DNA from: CAWDZK01 sp963807005 | Lineage (GTDB): Bacteria > Actinomycetota > Actinomycetes > JACCUZ01 | Reading direction: 5' to 3' | Length of the DNA stretch: 64,000 nucleotides | NCBI GenBank assembly: GCA_963807005.1 | Contig: CAWDZK010000004.1 | Span: 248,001-312,000 of the forward strand | Shown here: positions 53,170 to 62,983 of the stretch, one piece after another | How positions within the stretch are numbered: position 1 is the stretch's first letter | How the letters are laid out: each line of letters opens with the position of its first letter | Translations under genes and position numbers: made by a program | The notes under the pieces: generated by a model | Told to the model about the DNA's origin: nothing | Databases searched by the model: none | Seen by the model: the letters and a program-made list of their open reading frames with translations, nothing else

Positions 53170-54025
53170 ACCTGGCTCGGCCGCCGAGCATCCGGCACCG
53201 TCTCCTCGAGGAAGTTGCGCATCACCTGCTGGAACAGGTCGTACTCCTCGATCTGCGGCGAGTGCCCAGACTTCTCGAACACGACCAGCCGGGAGTCCGG
53301 GATCAGGTCGGCGATCGTCTGGGCGGCGGACACGGGAGTGACCCAGTCGGTGCGGCCCACCGTCACCAGCGTGGGGCAGGGGAGGGCCGGCAGCCGCTAC
53401 TTGAGGTCGTACGCGGGCGTGTTGTGCTGGAAGCACCAGTTGTGCGCCTCGTGCCGGTAGATCCCGGCCTCGACGGCGGCGGCCGACCTCACGGCGTCGT
53501 AGTCGAGGTCGTAGAGCGGGATCATCTCGGCCCAGCGCGACTTGAGCTCGTCGTCGCGGCGACGCGTCCGCTCCAGTAGCGGTCGAAGCTGCTCCCAGTC
53601 GATCGGCGACCCGGTCTGGCGGCGGGCGTTCTCCTGGGCCAGGTCGAGGGTGGTGGCGTCCGCCGCCGTGTCGCGGAGGACCATCGCGCGGACCCGGTCG
53701 GGGTAGGCGATCGCGTACTCCAGTGCGATGAAGCCCCCATACGACCCTCCCGCGACGACGACCGATCCACCGCGGCCCACTCGCGCAGTCCGTCGACGTC
53801 GGCGGCCCACTGAGCGTGCCTGTACGGCGGGACGCCCTCGCTCTCGCCGCAGCCGCGGGCGTCGAAGACGATCACCCGGAACATGTCGGCAACGGGCCGA
53901 AGGTCGCCCGGGGCTCGTCGATCGAGCCGATCCCGCCGCCACCGTGGTGGGCGATCAGCAGCGGGGCATCGTCGGGACCGAGGACCTCGACGTTGAGTCG
54001 GGCACCGTTGATGTACGCGAAACAT
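53166..54025 (-). pseudogene. Alpha/beta hydrolase (proline iminopeptidase-like), disrupted
   Basis: Pieces in several frames reconstruct one alpha/beta hydrolase. The N-terminus is MFAYINGARLNVEVLG and a glycine-rich oxyanion part HHGGGGIGS. The next part is FRVIVFDARGCGESEG, the nucleophile elbow is AGGSYGGFIALEYA, and the C-terminal His lies in FEKSGHSPQIEEYDLF. At least three frameshifts (near 54019, 53895 and 53760) and one in-frame TAG at 53397-53399 interrupt it. The intact catalytic motifs suggest recent damage or sequence error. It is the last gene of the minus-strand operon, 25 bases after the dipeptidase gene. Confidence 0.7.
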
Positions 54026-54050
54026 GTGCAACCTTCCTATGGTGAAGCGG

Positions 54051-55240
54051 TCAGGCCCAGATGTCGGGCAGCGCCCGCAGCACGTTGCCGCCGATGACAG
54101 CCCGGATCTCGTCGTCGCTGAAGCCGTGCTGGACCAGCCAGCCGGAGATGTTGGGGAAGTTCTCGGTCGGGTTCTCCAGGCCGTCCACGTACGGCACCCG
54201 CTCGTGCGGCGGTGCGCCGCACCGCTCGCCGCGATCAGGTGCGCGAAGACCGTGTGCAGGCCCACGTGGTCGCCGTAGAGCGTGTCCGGGCCGAACGCCA
54301 CGTGCTCGATGCCGACCAGGTCAAGGCAGTACTCGAAGTGGTCCATCACCGACTCGATCGAGTGGCGGGGGTGGGCAGCGGAGAGCGTCGTGTGCGGGGC
54401 CGCTGACATGCCGATCACGCCACCCGTGTCGGCGATCGCACGAAGCACGCCATCCGGCTTCATCCGCGGGATGTCCCAAACCGCGCGCGCGCCGGCGTGC
54501 GTCATCAGCACCGGCTTGCTGCTGGTGCGGCATACGTCCAGCGCTGGTCCGATCCGAGGAGTGCGACACGTCGATCGCCAGACCCGAGCTGGTCCATCCG
54601 GCGCACCGCCCGGCGGCCGAACGCCGTCAGCCCGCCGTCGACGCCGCTCGGCCAGGCCGCTGCCGAGGGCGTTGGAGTCGGAGTAGGCGATGCCGATCTG
54701 GCGAAGGCCCGAGGCCGTAGAGCACGTCCAGCCGGTCGACCTCGTTCTCGATCGGCGTCGCCGCCTCGAGGCCGAACACGATGCCCGATCCGGCCGTCAC
54801 GTTGCGCCTGCTCGATGTCCGCCACCCGCCGGACCACGACCACCTCGTCCTGGTGGGCCATGTCCGCCTGACGCATGCCGAGGTCGGTGATCACGTCGTC
54901 CCAGCGCCACGGCGCGTGCCCGGTGACGCAGGCTGTGCCGTCCATCATGTTGTCGAAGACGACCGTCATCCCTGACTCGGCCAGCCCGGCGAAGGCGGTG
55001 TGCTGTCGCCCATCACGGTTGTAGGCGGGGGTGTCGACGCATGTCCGCCGGGAACCGCACGGGGTGGTCGTGCAGGCTGATCACCACGTTGTCGCGCAGC
55101 AGCCTGTCGGCCCGTTGCCGCTCCGCGTCTGTCAGGCGACCGTCGTAGGCCGGCACCCGGTCGAACTCCGGCGCGAGGTCGTGTACCGGGAGGTCGACGC
55201 CGGGAGTGAGGTAGGAGTAGGAGACGTAGCGGTCGGTCAT
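54051..55240 (-). pseudogene. Membrane dipeptidase (peptidase M19 family), disrupted
   Basis: Segments in three frames align in order to renal-dipeptidase-like M19 enzymes: NVVISLHDHPVRFPADM, VFDNMMDGTACVTGHAPW, GIVFGLEAATPIENEVD, LTAFGRRAVRRMDQLG, VLMTHAGARAVWD, HVAFGPDTLYGDH and VDGLENPTENFPNIS, ending VIGGNVLRALPDIWA. At least six frame changes are needed (about 55037, 54782, 54707, 54645, 54588-54545 and 54220). No large deletion is apparent. The enzyme class cleaves dipeptides, including D-amino-acid ones, with a binuclear zinc site. ATG overlaps the upstream M20 stop (ATGA). Confidence 0.75.
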
Positions 55241-56588
55241 GTCGCCTCGGAGAACACTCGTTCTCGACCCCGAGCCGATGGCTCCGGTGGCGAGCAACGC
55301 GCCGCGGCAAGTCCCCACGCCCGATGCCCTCGGCCACCCGGCGGGTCCGAAGGAACTCGTTCGGTGCGTGCAGCCGCTCGTCGGCCGTCGAGAACGAGAA
55401 GAACAGGGTCTTGGCGCCCAGGACCTCCTCGAACAGCGTGGTCGCCGGCAGGGTGCCGCCGATCGCGGTGAGCAGGACCGACTGCCCGGGGTAGACCTCC
55501 TCAAGGGCCGCGGTCGCGGCCCGGATGGCCGGATGGTCCGGCCGGATCGTGTACGCCGGGACCCTCGCCGGGTCCTGGACGACGTCCAGCCGGACACCTC
55601 GGGGACCCTCGCCGGGAGGTGCTCGGTGACGGCCTGCAGTACCCGGTCCGGGTCCTGCCCGGCACCAGCCGGCAGGCACGTGGCCGGTGGCCTGGTGCGG
55701 GATGACCGTGTACTTGCCGCCGGCCGAGATCCCGTTGATCTCCAGGGTCGGCCGGTCCAGAGACGTTCGAGCGTGCTGTACCCGGGCTCTCCGAACACCT
55801 CGGTCACGCCGAGGCTCCTGTGCGTACTGCGCGTCGTCGAGACCGACCGCGGCGATCTCCGCCCGCCGGGTGTCGGCCATCGGTGGGATGCCCTCGTAGA
55901 ACCCGCTGACCGCGACCGCGCCGGACGCGTCGTGCAGTCCGGCGAGCACCTCGGCCAGCGCGTGCGCCGGGTTGGCGACCGTGCCGCCGTACCGGCCGGA
56001 GTGCAGGTCGGTGGTCGCGCCCGTGATGCGACGGACAGAGTGACCAGGCCCTTCGACGCGGTCGACAGCGACGGCTCGGTCGGTCCGCCACATGGCCCCG
56101 TCGGCGGAGATCACCAGGTCGCCGGCCAGCTCCTCGGCGTGGGCCTCCAGGTACGCCGGGAGGTGCGGGCTGCCGATCTCCTCCTCGCCCTCGACCAGCA
56201 GCTTGACGTTGAGCGGCAGGCGACCGTCCCGGGCCATCAGCGCCTGCAGGAGCTTGACGACGAGGTACACCGGTCCCTTGTCGTCGGTGACGCCGCGGCC
56301 GCGCAGCACGTCGCCGTCGACGGCGAGCCCGAACGGCGGCGCCGCCCACTCCGCGTCCTCGCCGGTGGGCTGCACGTCGTAGTGCCCGTAGACCAGCACC
56401 GTCGGCGCGCCCGGGTCACCCAGCCACTCGGCCCGCACGACGGGGTGGCCGCCGGTGGGCTCGACGCGGCCGCCGAGCAGCGTCAGCCGGGCCGCGAGCC
56501 ACTGCGCCGCCGCCTGCATGGTCTCCGGGTCGGCGTCGCGGCTCACGCTGGGGATCGCCACCCAGTCGGCCAGCTCGGCGATGTCCAG
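55237..56588 (-). pseudogene. M20-family dipeptidase, disrupted
   Basis: The first 240 residues are intact and clearly M20: VAIPSVSRDAD, metal His in VYGHYDVQP, bridging Asp in GVTDDKGPVYL, and catalytic Glu in VEGEEEIGSPHLP. After about 55820 at least five frame changes are needed to follow EVFGEPGYSTLERLW, RPTLEINGISAGGKY, AIGGTLPATTLFEEVLG and HAPNEFLR to the stop at 55237. No standard start fits the N-terminus. GTG at 56561 would cut the first helix; CTG at 56588 (LDIAELADW) fits better. The family hydrolyses dipeptides, N-acyl amino acids or carbamoyl compounds. Confidence 0.75.
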
Positions 56589-56615
56589 ACCGGAGTCGGT
56601 CGAGCGTCGGCGCGG

Positions 56616-57312
56616 TCAGAAGATGGCATGGCCGCCGTCGATCGCGAGGGTCTGGCCGGTGACCCAGGACGACGCCTCGGAGACGAAGAAGCGCACGCCG
56701 TTGGCGATGTCGTCGGGCGTGCCCAGCCGTCGGACCGCGATGCCCTCGACCAGCGCGGCCTGCCCGGTCGCCGTAGCTCTCCCACTGTCGCTGGGTGGTG
56801 GGGTTGGAGAGCACGAAGCCCGGCGCGATGCAGTTGACCGTGATGCCGAACCGCCCGAGCTCGTGGGCGGTCTGCCGGGTGAGGCCGATCTGCCCGGCCT
56901 TGGCGCTGGCGTAGGCCTGGATGCCGGTGAGGCTCACGCTGCGCCCGGCGCCGGAGGAGATGTTCACGATCCGGCCCCAGCCCCGCTGCTTCATGCCCGG
57001 CACCACCGCCCGGGTGCAGACGAAGGTGCTGGTCAGGTTGGCGTCGACGACCGCCCGCCAGTCGTCGTCGCTGACCTCCTCGAGCGGTCGCCCGGTCTGC
57101 CCGCACACCCCGCCGGCGTTGTTGACCAGGACGTCGACCGGGCCGATGCCGGCCACGAACGCCTCGACGGCCGCGGCGTCGGTGACGTCGACGTCCTCCC
57201 GGTCGACGCCGTGCACCGTCGCACCCTCGGCGACCAGCATCGCCGCGATCGCGGCGCCGATGCCGTGCGCGGTCCCGGTGACCAGGGCCACCCGGCCGGT
57301 CAGCCCCGTCAC
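56616..57312 (-). pseudogene. Short-chain dehydrogenase/reductase, one frameshift
   Basis: A classical SDR of about 232 residues has TGTAHGIGAAIAAM, Asp in GVDREDVDV, NNAGGV, Ser in NISSGAG and YASAKAGQIGL. It reads intact from the GTG at 57312 to WESYGD at about 56770. There one frame change leads to the normal ending (GTPDDIANGVRFF, SSWVTGQTLAIDGG) and the stop at 56616. The length is 697 bases, one over a multiple of three. GTG overlaps the amidase stop (GTGA). It is the third SDR of the island and is probably functional if the shift is a sequencing error. Confidence 0.8.
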
Positions 57313-58500
57313 GCGGGCCGGCCCACGAGGCCGCCCGCCAGCGCCGCCTCGACCGCGGCGGCGACGGCGAGCAGCTGCGGCGTCGCCGCCGCGGCGCCCG
57401 GGAGCTGCAGGCCGACCGGCAGCCCGTCGGCGACCGGTGCCGCAGGGCAGGGCCAGCGCGGGCTGGCCGGTGAGGTTGGCGGTCACGGAGAACAGTCCCT
57501 CGAGCTCGCCCTCGGGCGAGTCGAGCACCGGGGTGTCCGGGGGCGCACGAAGGCGACCGCCGGGCCGACCAGCACGTCGACCCCGTCCAGAACGCGTGTC
57601 GGCGGCAGGCATCAGCTCCTCGCGCCGCGCGAGCGCAGCGTCGTATGCGCGCGGTCCACGGCGGCACCCGCCTCGAGCAGGCGGTCGGTGTCGGGGCCGA
57701 AGTGCCCGGGGTCCGCTGCGCCGATCGGGCCAAGGTGCTGCCAGGCCTCGTGCAGGACGATCGGGCCGAAGGTCGCGTGCAGTGCCTGCAGCGGGCGGCG
57801 CCTCGACTCGACCAGCTCGATGCCGCCGCGCCGCCACGGGCCGCTCGACGGCGGCGTCCAGCACGGCAGCGCACGGCCGGGTCGAGCCGTGGGTCTCGAG
57901 CTGGTCGCCGAGCACGCCGATGGCGCAGCGCCGCCGGAGCAGGCGTGGCGGGGCGGTCGCCGATGACCTGGAGCACCGCGCCGCGGTGGCGACGTCGCGG
58001 GCGAGCACGCCGACGTGGTCCAGCGCGGGCGACAGCGGCGGGGACGCCGTCGGCCGGGACCAGGCCGTGGGTCGGCTTGAGCCCGACGCACGCCGCAGTA
58101 GGCGGCCGGGATCCGGATCGACCCGCCGGTGTCGGTGCCGAGCGCCGCCGGGCAGACGCCGGCGGAGACCAGGGCCGCCGACCCGCCGCTGGACCCGCCC
58201 GCAGTCCGGCTGGGGTCGACGGGGTTGCGCGCCTCCGGGAGGTCGGGGTGCGGTGCACCGGCGGCGTACTCGAGCAGCGAGGCGGTGGCGAAGACGTCGG
58301 CGCCGGCGGCCCGCAGCCGGGCCACGACAGGGGCGTCGGCGGTCGCGGCCGCCGGACCGGCCATGGCTCGCGGGTTGCCGTTGCCCCGGGGCGACCCGGC
58401 GACGTCGATCATGTCCTTGACCGCGACACCGGCACGCCGAGCAGCGGCCCGGCTGGCGCGCGCGACGCGGGGCGGGCAGGCCCGGACGACGGCGTGCAGC
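57309..58500 (-). pseudogene. Amidase-signature family protein, disrupted
   Basis: The amidase signature is plain. GPLLGVPV and VAVKDMIDVAG (catalytic Lys) are in two frames. TAGGSSGGSAALVSAGVCP and GTDTGGSIRIPAAYCGV contain the cis-Ser and nucleophile Ser. Downstream parts (FGPIVLHEAWQHLGP, LDSPEGELEGLFSVTANLTGQPALALPCG) follow in changing frames; at least six shifts are needed. The stop overlaps the SDR start. The 5' boundary with the ketopantoate-reductase-like gene is unresolved because both lie in shifted sequence. The expected reaction is hydrolysis of a carboxamide. Confidence 0.7.
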
Positions 58501-59473
58501 GGCCGGCCCGAGCCGCTCGAGCCGCTCGTAGGCGGCGAGCAGCTCCAGGTTGGCCACCTCGCAGGTCCGCTCGCCGCGCTCGATGGCGCGGACCAGCTCC
58601 CCGACGTAGCGGGTGAGCGGCCCGGCGAGGTCGTCGAGCAGGTCGTCGACCTCGGTCTTGCGCTGGCGCACCATCAGGTCCCGGTAGATGCCGCTGTGCG
58701 ACTTGGCGCTGGCCCGGTTGAAGGCGACCAACCGGTCGATCGAACCCTCGAGGTCGTCGGGGTCGAAGCCGTCGAACGCCTCGGGACGCACGGGGGCCTG
58801 GGCCAGCACCTCCCGCGCCAGCGCGAGCATCAGCGGGCGGTAAGCGGGCGTCGTCGAGGGCGTCGGCGATGGTCAGGTCGGAGACGGCGGTGGCGAAGAG
58901 CATCGCGCCGTAGGCCTCCTTGCGACCACAGGTAGCCGGCGATGTTGTCGGTGGCCTCGGCCCAGGGCAGCGACAGCCGCCAACTCGCGGACCCGGGCCG
59001 TGACCGGGCCCGACGGCTCGCCGACCCGGAAGGTGGCAACGTTGCCCTGCAGGACGACGCCCGGTTCCAGGTAGTCCGCCCCGAAGTTGACGAAGGCGAG
59101 CAGCACCCGCTCGGCGCCCACTTCCGCGGCGATCGCGTCGCCGTTGAGCCCGTTCTGCAGCGACAGGACGTAGCCGTCGGGTGCCAGTCGGTCCCGGAGC
59201 AGGCCGGCCGCGGCCGCGGTGTGGTGGGACTTCACCGCGATGACGCGCCCGGTCTACCGAGGGCGGCAGGTCCCGGGGCAGCACCGCCTTGGCCCGGACG
59301 CTGAACTCCTCGACCGGCCCCTCGATGCGCAGTCCGCGGGCGTTGATCGCCTCGACGTGAGCGGGGTCGGCGTCGCAGAGCAACACGTCGTGCCCGGCCC
59401 GGAGCAAGTGCGCGCCGATCGTGCCGCCGATCGCCCCGGCGCCGATGATGGTGAGCTGCACGGGCGGCAGCAT
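58500..59473 (-). pseudogene. Ketopantoate reductase (ApbA/PanE)-family protein, disrupted
   Basis: The N-terminal Rossmann motif LTIIGAGAIGGTIGAHLLRAG, VKSHHTAA, LSLQNGLNGDAI, and the C-terminal RASAKSHSGIYRDLMVRQRKTEVDDLL and CEVANLELLAAYERLE identify the family. They are spread over three frames with at least four shifts (for example near 59253, 58975 and 58925). The family reduces 2-oxo acids such as ketopantoate with NADPH; in this operon the substrate is probably another branched 2-oxo acid. It is the first gene of the minus-strand operon. ATG at 59473; a GTG four codons in is possible. The downstream end is approximate. Confidence 0.72.
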
Positions 59474-59515
59474 GGCAGTGACATCAAGAGTCGCGCAACA
59501 GTTACATATGAATGA

Positions 59516-59543
59516 TTGACAACTGAGATATCAGCAATATCTT
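59516..59543 (+). promoter_or_regulatory. Promoter with overlapping inverted repeat before the ABC transporter operon
   Basis: TTGACA (59516-59521), a 16-base spacer and TATCTT (59538-59543) make a good sigma-70-type promoter. AGATAT-CAGCA-ATATCT (59526-59542) is a perfect inverted repeat within the spacer and -10, as expected for a repressor site. The AT-rich gap 59474-59582 separates the transporter from the divergent ketopantoate-reductase-like operon and may control both. Confidence 0.5.
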
Positions 59544-59582
59544 GTCTCCCGAGACCTTGTCCCCGTCCCGCCGGAGGCTCCC

Positions 59583-61146
59583 GTGCGCAAGTTCCTCGCC
59601 CTACTCGCCGCAACGACCATCGCGGTCACCGGCCTCAGTGCCTGCGGCAGCGGAAGCGACAGCGGGGGGTCGACAGGAGGCGGGTCGAAGCCCGCCGCCG
59701 CGGGTGGCGACCTGGTGATCGTCCGTCCCGGTGACTCGGTGTCGATGGACAACACGATGGTGTTCAGCAACGCCTCGATCTGGGTCTTCCAGCAGATCCT
59801 GGAGTCGCTCTACGAGGTCACCCCGGACGGCAAGGACGTCGCGCCGCTGCTGGCCGAGAGCCACACGCTGTCCGACGACAAGCTGACCTGGACGTTCAAG
59901 CTGAAGCAGGGCGTGAAGTTCAGCAACGGCTCACCGATGACCTCGGCGGACGTCAAGTTCTCGCTGGACAAGGCCCGCAGCACCGAGGGCGGTTGGGAGT
60001 TCCTCGACGTCGCCATCAAGAACATCGAGGCACCTGACCCGTCGACGGTGGTCATCACCACGAAGTACCCCTGGGCACCGCTGCTCGCGGACCTGGCCAA
60101 CTTCAGCAACGCGATCCTGCCGAAGGACTATGCCGGCAAGACGAACGAGGAGTTCTACTCGGCCCCGATCGGCACCGGGCCCTTCGTCTGGGACCACTGG
60201 ACCAAGGGCAGCGAGCTCGAAGCTGGTGAAGAACCCGGACTACTGGGACGCCGGCAAGCCGTTGCTGGACAGCGTCACCTGGAAGGTGGTCGCCGACGAC
60301 AACGCCCGCAACGTCCAGATCCAGGGCGGTCAGGCGCACATCAACGAGAGCCCGCCGTTCTCCAGCATCGAGCAGCTCAAGGGTCAGTCGGGCGTGAAGG
60401 TCGAGCTGTTCCCCTCGACCAAGACCGACTACATCCTGATGAACCAGGAGAAGAAGCCGTACGACGACGTGCACGTGCGACGAGCAATCTCCTACGCGAT
60501 CGACCGCGAGGCGCTGATCCGGACGCTGCTGTTCGGCAACGGCACCGTCGCCAACTCGTTCCTCATGCCCAACGTGCCCTACTACGACAAGTCCACGCCC
60601 GGGATTCAGTACGACATGGACAAGGCGAAGGCAGAGATGGCGCAGTCATCGGTCCCGGACGGCTTCACCACGACGTTCCTGGCGTCCTCGGGTGACAACA
60701 CCGACCAGGCCATTGCGGCGGTCCTCCAGTCCTCGCTCAAGGAGCTCGGCATCACCGTCAAGATCCAGAACGTCGACCCGAGCGCCAACCACGACCTGCA
60801 GAACCAGATGAAGTACGAGATCAGCCACTCCTACTGGACGATGGACATCGCCGACCCGGACGAGCTGGTCACCTTCGCGGTCGACCCGGAGGCCGGAAGC
60901 CACTCGTTCCTCACCGGGTACAACAACCCCCAGGTGGTCGCGGACACCAAGAAGGCGCAACAGACCTTCGACGAGGCCGAGCGGCAGACCCTGTACAGCG
61001 CGATCCAGAAGCAGGCCGCCGACGACGCCTTCCTGGCGTTCCTGTACTACTCGCCGTTCAGCTACTCGTTCAGCGACAAGGTGCAGGGCTTCGTAGCTCT
61101 TCCGACGGGCAACTACCACCTCGAGGACGTCACCCTCAGCAAGTAG
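59583..61146 (+). CDS. Dipeptide/oligopeptide ABC transporter substrate-binding lipoprotein, one frameshift
   Basis: This is an SBP family 5 protein of about 520 residues. The lipoprotein signal ends in the lipobox LSAC (Cys about 20), followed by a Ser/Gly linker. Family segments are WTFKLKQGVKFSNGSPMTSADVKFS, TGPFVWDHW, NPDYWDAGKPLLD and RRAISYAIDREALI. At about 60220 one extra base shifts the frame (SEL to KLVKNPDYWD expected); the length is one over a multiple of three. A sequencing error is likely, since the rest is intact. It binds a peptide-like solute outside the membrane for DppBCDF encoded downstream. GTG start. Confidence 0.88.
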
Positions 61147-61187
61147 GTCGGCCGGACCCGAATGCCGGGAAGGAGTGCACGGGCAGC

Positions 61188-62129
61188 ATGAGACACCTCG
61201 ACTACGTCGCTCGGCGGCTGGTGGCCCTGCTGCCCGTGCTCTTCGGCATCACGTTCATCGTCTTCTTCATGATCCATCTGGTGCCGGGAGACCCGGCTAG
61301 GACGCTGCTGGGCATCCGCGCCACGGACGACTCTGTGGCGGCACTGCACAAGGCGTTCGGCCTGGACAAGCCGATCTGGGTGCAGTACCTGGACTTCCTC
61401 GGGCGCCTGGCCCACGGGGACCTCGGGCGGTCGTTCTTCTACAACGCCGACGTGAGCGGGCTGGTCGCCGGCCGGATACCGGCCACGCTGTGGCTGCTCG
61501 GTGCAGCGACCATCCTCTCGCTCCTGATCAGCGTGCCGCTGGCCGTCGTCGCCGCAAGCCGTCGCGGCGGAGCGGCCGACCAGCTGATCCGTGCGGTGCC
61601 TCTCGTCGGGCTGGGCATGCCGGCGTTCTGGGTCGGCATCATGCTCATCCTGCTGTTCGGGCTGAAGTTCGGTCTGTTCCCGGTGTCCGGCTTCGGCACG
61701 GACGTGCTCGGCCACCTGCACTCGATCGTGCTCCCAGGCCTGACGGTCGCGCTGGCGCTCACTCCGATCCTGATCAGGAGCCTGCGCACGTCGATGATCG
61801 CGGTGCTCGACAGCGACTACGTCGTGACCGCGCGGGCGAAGGGACTGGACCACCGGCGGGTGATCCTCTCGCACACTCTTCGCAACGCGGCCGTGTCCTC
61901 CGTCACCGTTCTGGGCGTCAACATCGCCTATCTCGTCGGAAGCACGCTGGTGGTGGAACGCGTCTTCGCGCTTCCGGGTCTTGGCACCCTCATGCTCGAG
62001 GCGATCTTCAACCGTGACTTCGCCGTGGTGCAGGCCGTCACGCTGCTGTTTGCCGTCATGGTGGTGGCGATCAACCTGCTCACCGACGTCGCCCACGCAG
62101 CGCTGGACCCAAGGGTGGAGCTCGGATGA
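61188..62129 (+). CDS. Peptide ABC transporter permease (DppB type)
   Basis: The 313-residue permease has six hydrophobic helices and an N-terminal DYVARRLVALLPVLFGITF start typical of DppB/OppB. The EAA loop is DSDYVVTARAKGLDHRRVILSHTLRNA, which contacts the ATPases. An AAGGAG ribosome site precedes the ATG. The stop overlaps the next permease (ATGA). It forms the channel with the DppC-type protein. Confidence 0.95.
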   Translation: MRHLDYVARRLVALLPVLFGITFIVFFMIHLVPGDPARTLLGIRATDDSVAALHKAFGLDKPIWVQYLDFLGRLAHGDLGRSFFYNADVSGLVAGRIPATLWLLGAATILSLLISVPLAVVAASRRGGAADQLIRAVPLVGLGMPAFWVGIMLILLFGLKFGLFPVSGFGTDVLGHLHSIVLPGLTVALALTPILIRSLRTSMIAVLDSDYVVTARAKGLDHRRVILSHTLRNAAVSSVTVLGVNIAYLVGSTLVVERVFALPGLGTLMLEAIFNRDFAVVQAVTLLFAVMVVAINLLTDVAHAALDPRVELG

Positions 62130-62983
62130 CCGCCGATCTCACCGACGTCACACCTCGGCGGCGACGGCTCACCCGCGAGTCGGCTCGGCTGAACCCGACT
62201 CTGGTGGTGGGTCTCAGCCTGCTCTCCCTGATCGTGCTCGCCGCGCTCGCCGCGCCGCTGCTGACGAGCTGGGACCCGATCGAGCAGGACCTGACCAAGT
62301 CGCTGGCCCCGCCAGGCGACGGTCACCTGCTCGGCACCGACCAGCTCGGGCGCGACGTGTTCGCCCGACTGCTCTACGGCGCTCGGGTTGACCTGCGCGT
62401 CGGGGCGCTGGCGGTGCTGTTCCCCTTCCTCATCGGCGCGACGCTGGGCCTCGTCGCCGGGTGGCGGGGAGGCTGGTTCGACGCCATCCTGATGCGCCTG
62501 GTCGACATGGTGGTGGCCTTCCCGTTCTTCGTCCTGGTGATCGCGCTGGTGTTCGCCCTCGGCCCGGGAACGTCCAGCATCTACATCGCCATCACCCTGG
62601 TGGGCTGGGTCGCGTACGCGCGGATCGTCCGCGGGGAGGTCCTGGTCGCCAAGAACCAGGAGTACGTGCTGGCCGCGCGGGCGAGCGGACTGCCCACCTA
62701 CCGGATCCTGCTCCGCCACCTTGTCCCGAACGTCGTGCTGCAGGCCTTCGTCTTCTCCATGAGCGACATCGTGCTGTCCATCCTCGCGATCGTGACATTG
62801 GGCTACCTCGGGCTCGGCGTGCCCCAGCCGACGCCGGACTGGGGGGCGATGATCCAGGAGGGCCAAGCCTTCATCCTCACCAAGTGGTACCTCGCGGCCA
62901 TTCCCGGACTCGCCGTGGTCATGGTCGGTCTGGCACTCGCGCTGATCGCCGACGGCTTCGTGCAGAGGAGCGCCCGGCGATGA
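62126..62983 (+). CDS. Peptide ABC transporter permease (DppC type)
   Basis: The 285-residue permease has the DppC-type N-terminal region (LLTSWDPIEQDL, then LLGTDQLGRDVFARLLYGARVDLRVG) and the EAA loop KNQEYVLAARASGLPTYRILLRHLVPN. Six hydrophobic helices follow the OppC_N pattern. It overlaps the genes on both sides by 4 bases. Partner of the DppB-type permease. Confidence 0.95.
   Translation: MTADLTDVTPRRRRLTRESARLNPTLVVGLSLLSLIVLAALAAPLLTSWDPIEQDLTKSLAPPGDGHLLGTDQLGRDVFARLLYGARVDLRVGALAVLFPFLIGATLGLVAGWRGGWFDAILMRLVDMVVAFPFFVLVIALVFALGPGTSSIYIAITLVGWVAYARIVRGEVLVAKNQEYVLAARASGLPTYRILLRHLVPNVVLQAFVFSMSDIVLSILAIVTLGYLGLGVPQPTPDWGAMIQEGQAFILTKWYLAAIPGLAVVMVGLALALIADGFVQRSARR

Noticed and set aside
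53397..53942. A separate complete small hydrolase gene of 181 residues
   Set aside because: It holds only the middle of an alpha/beta hydrolase. The N- and C-terminal parts lie in other frames or beyond the TAG, so it is a fragment.
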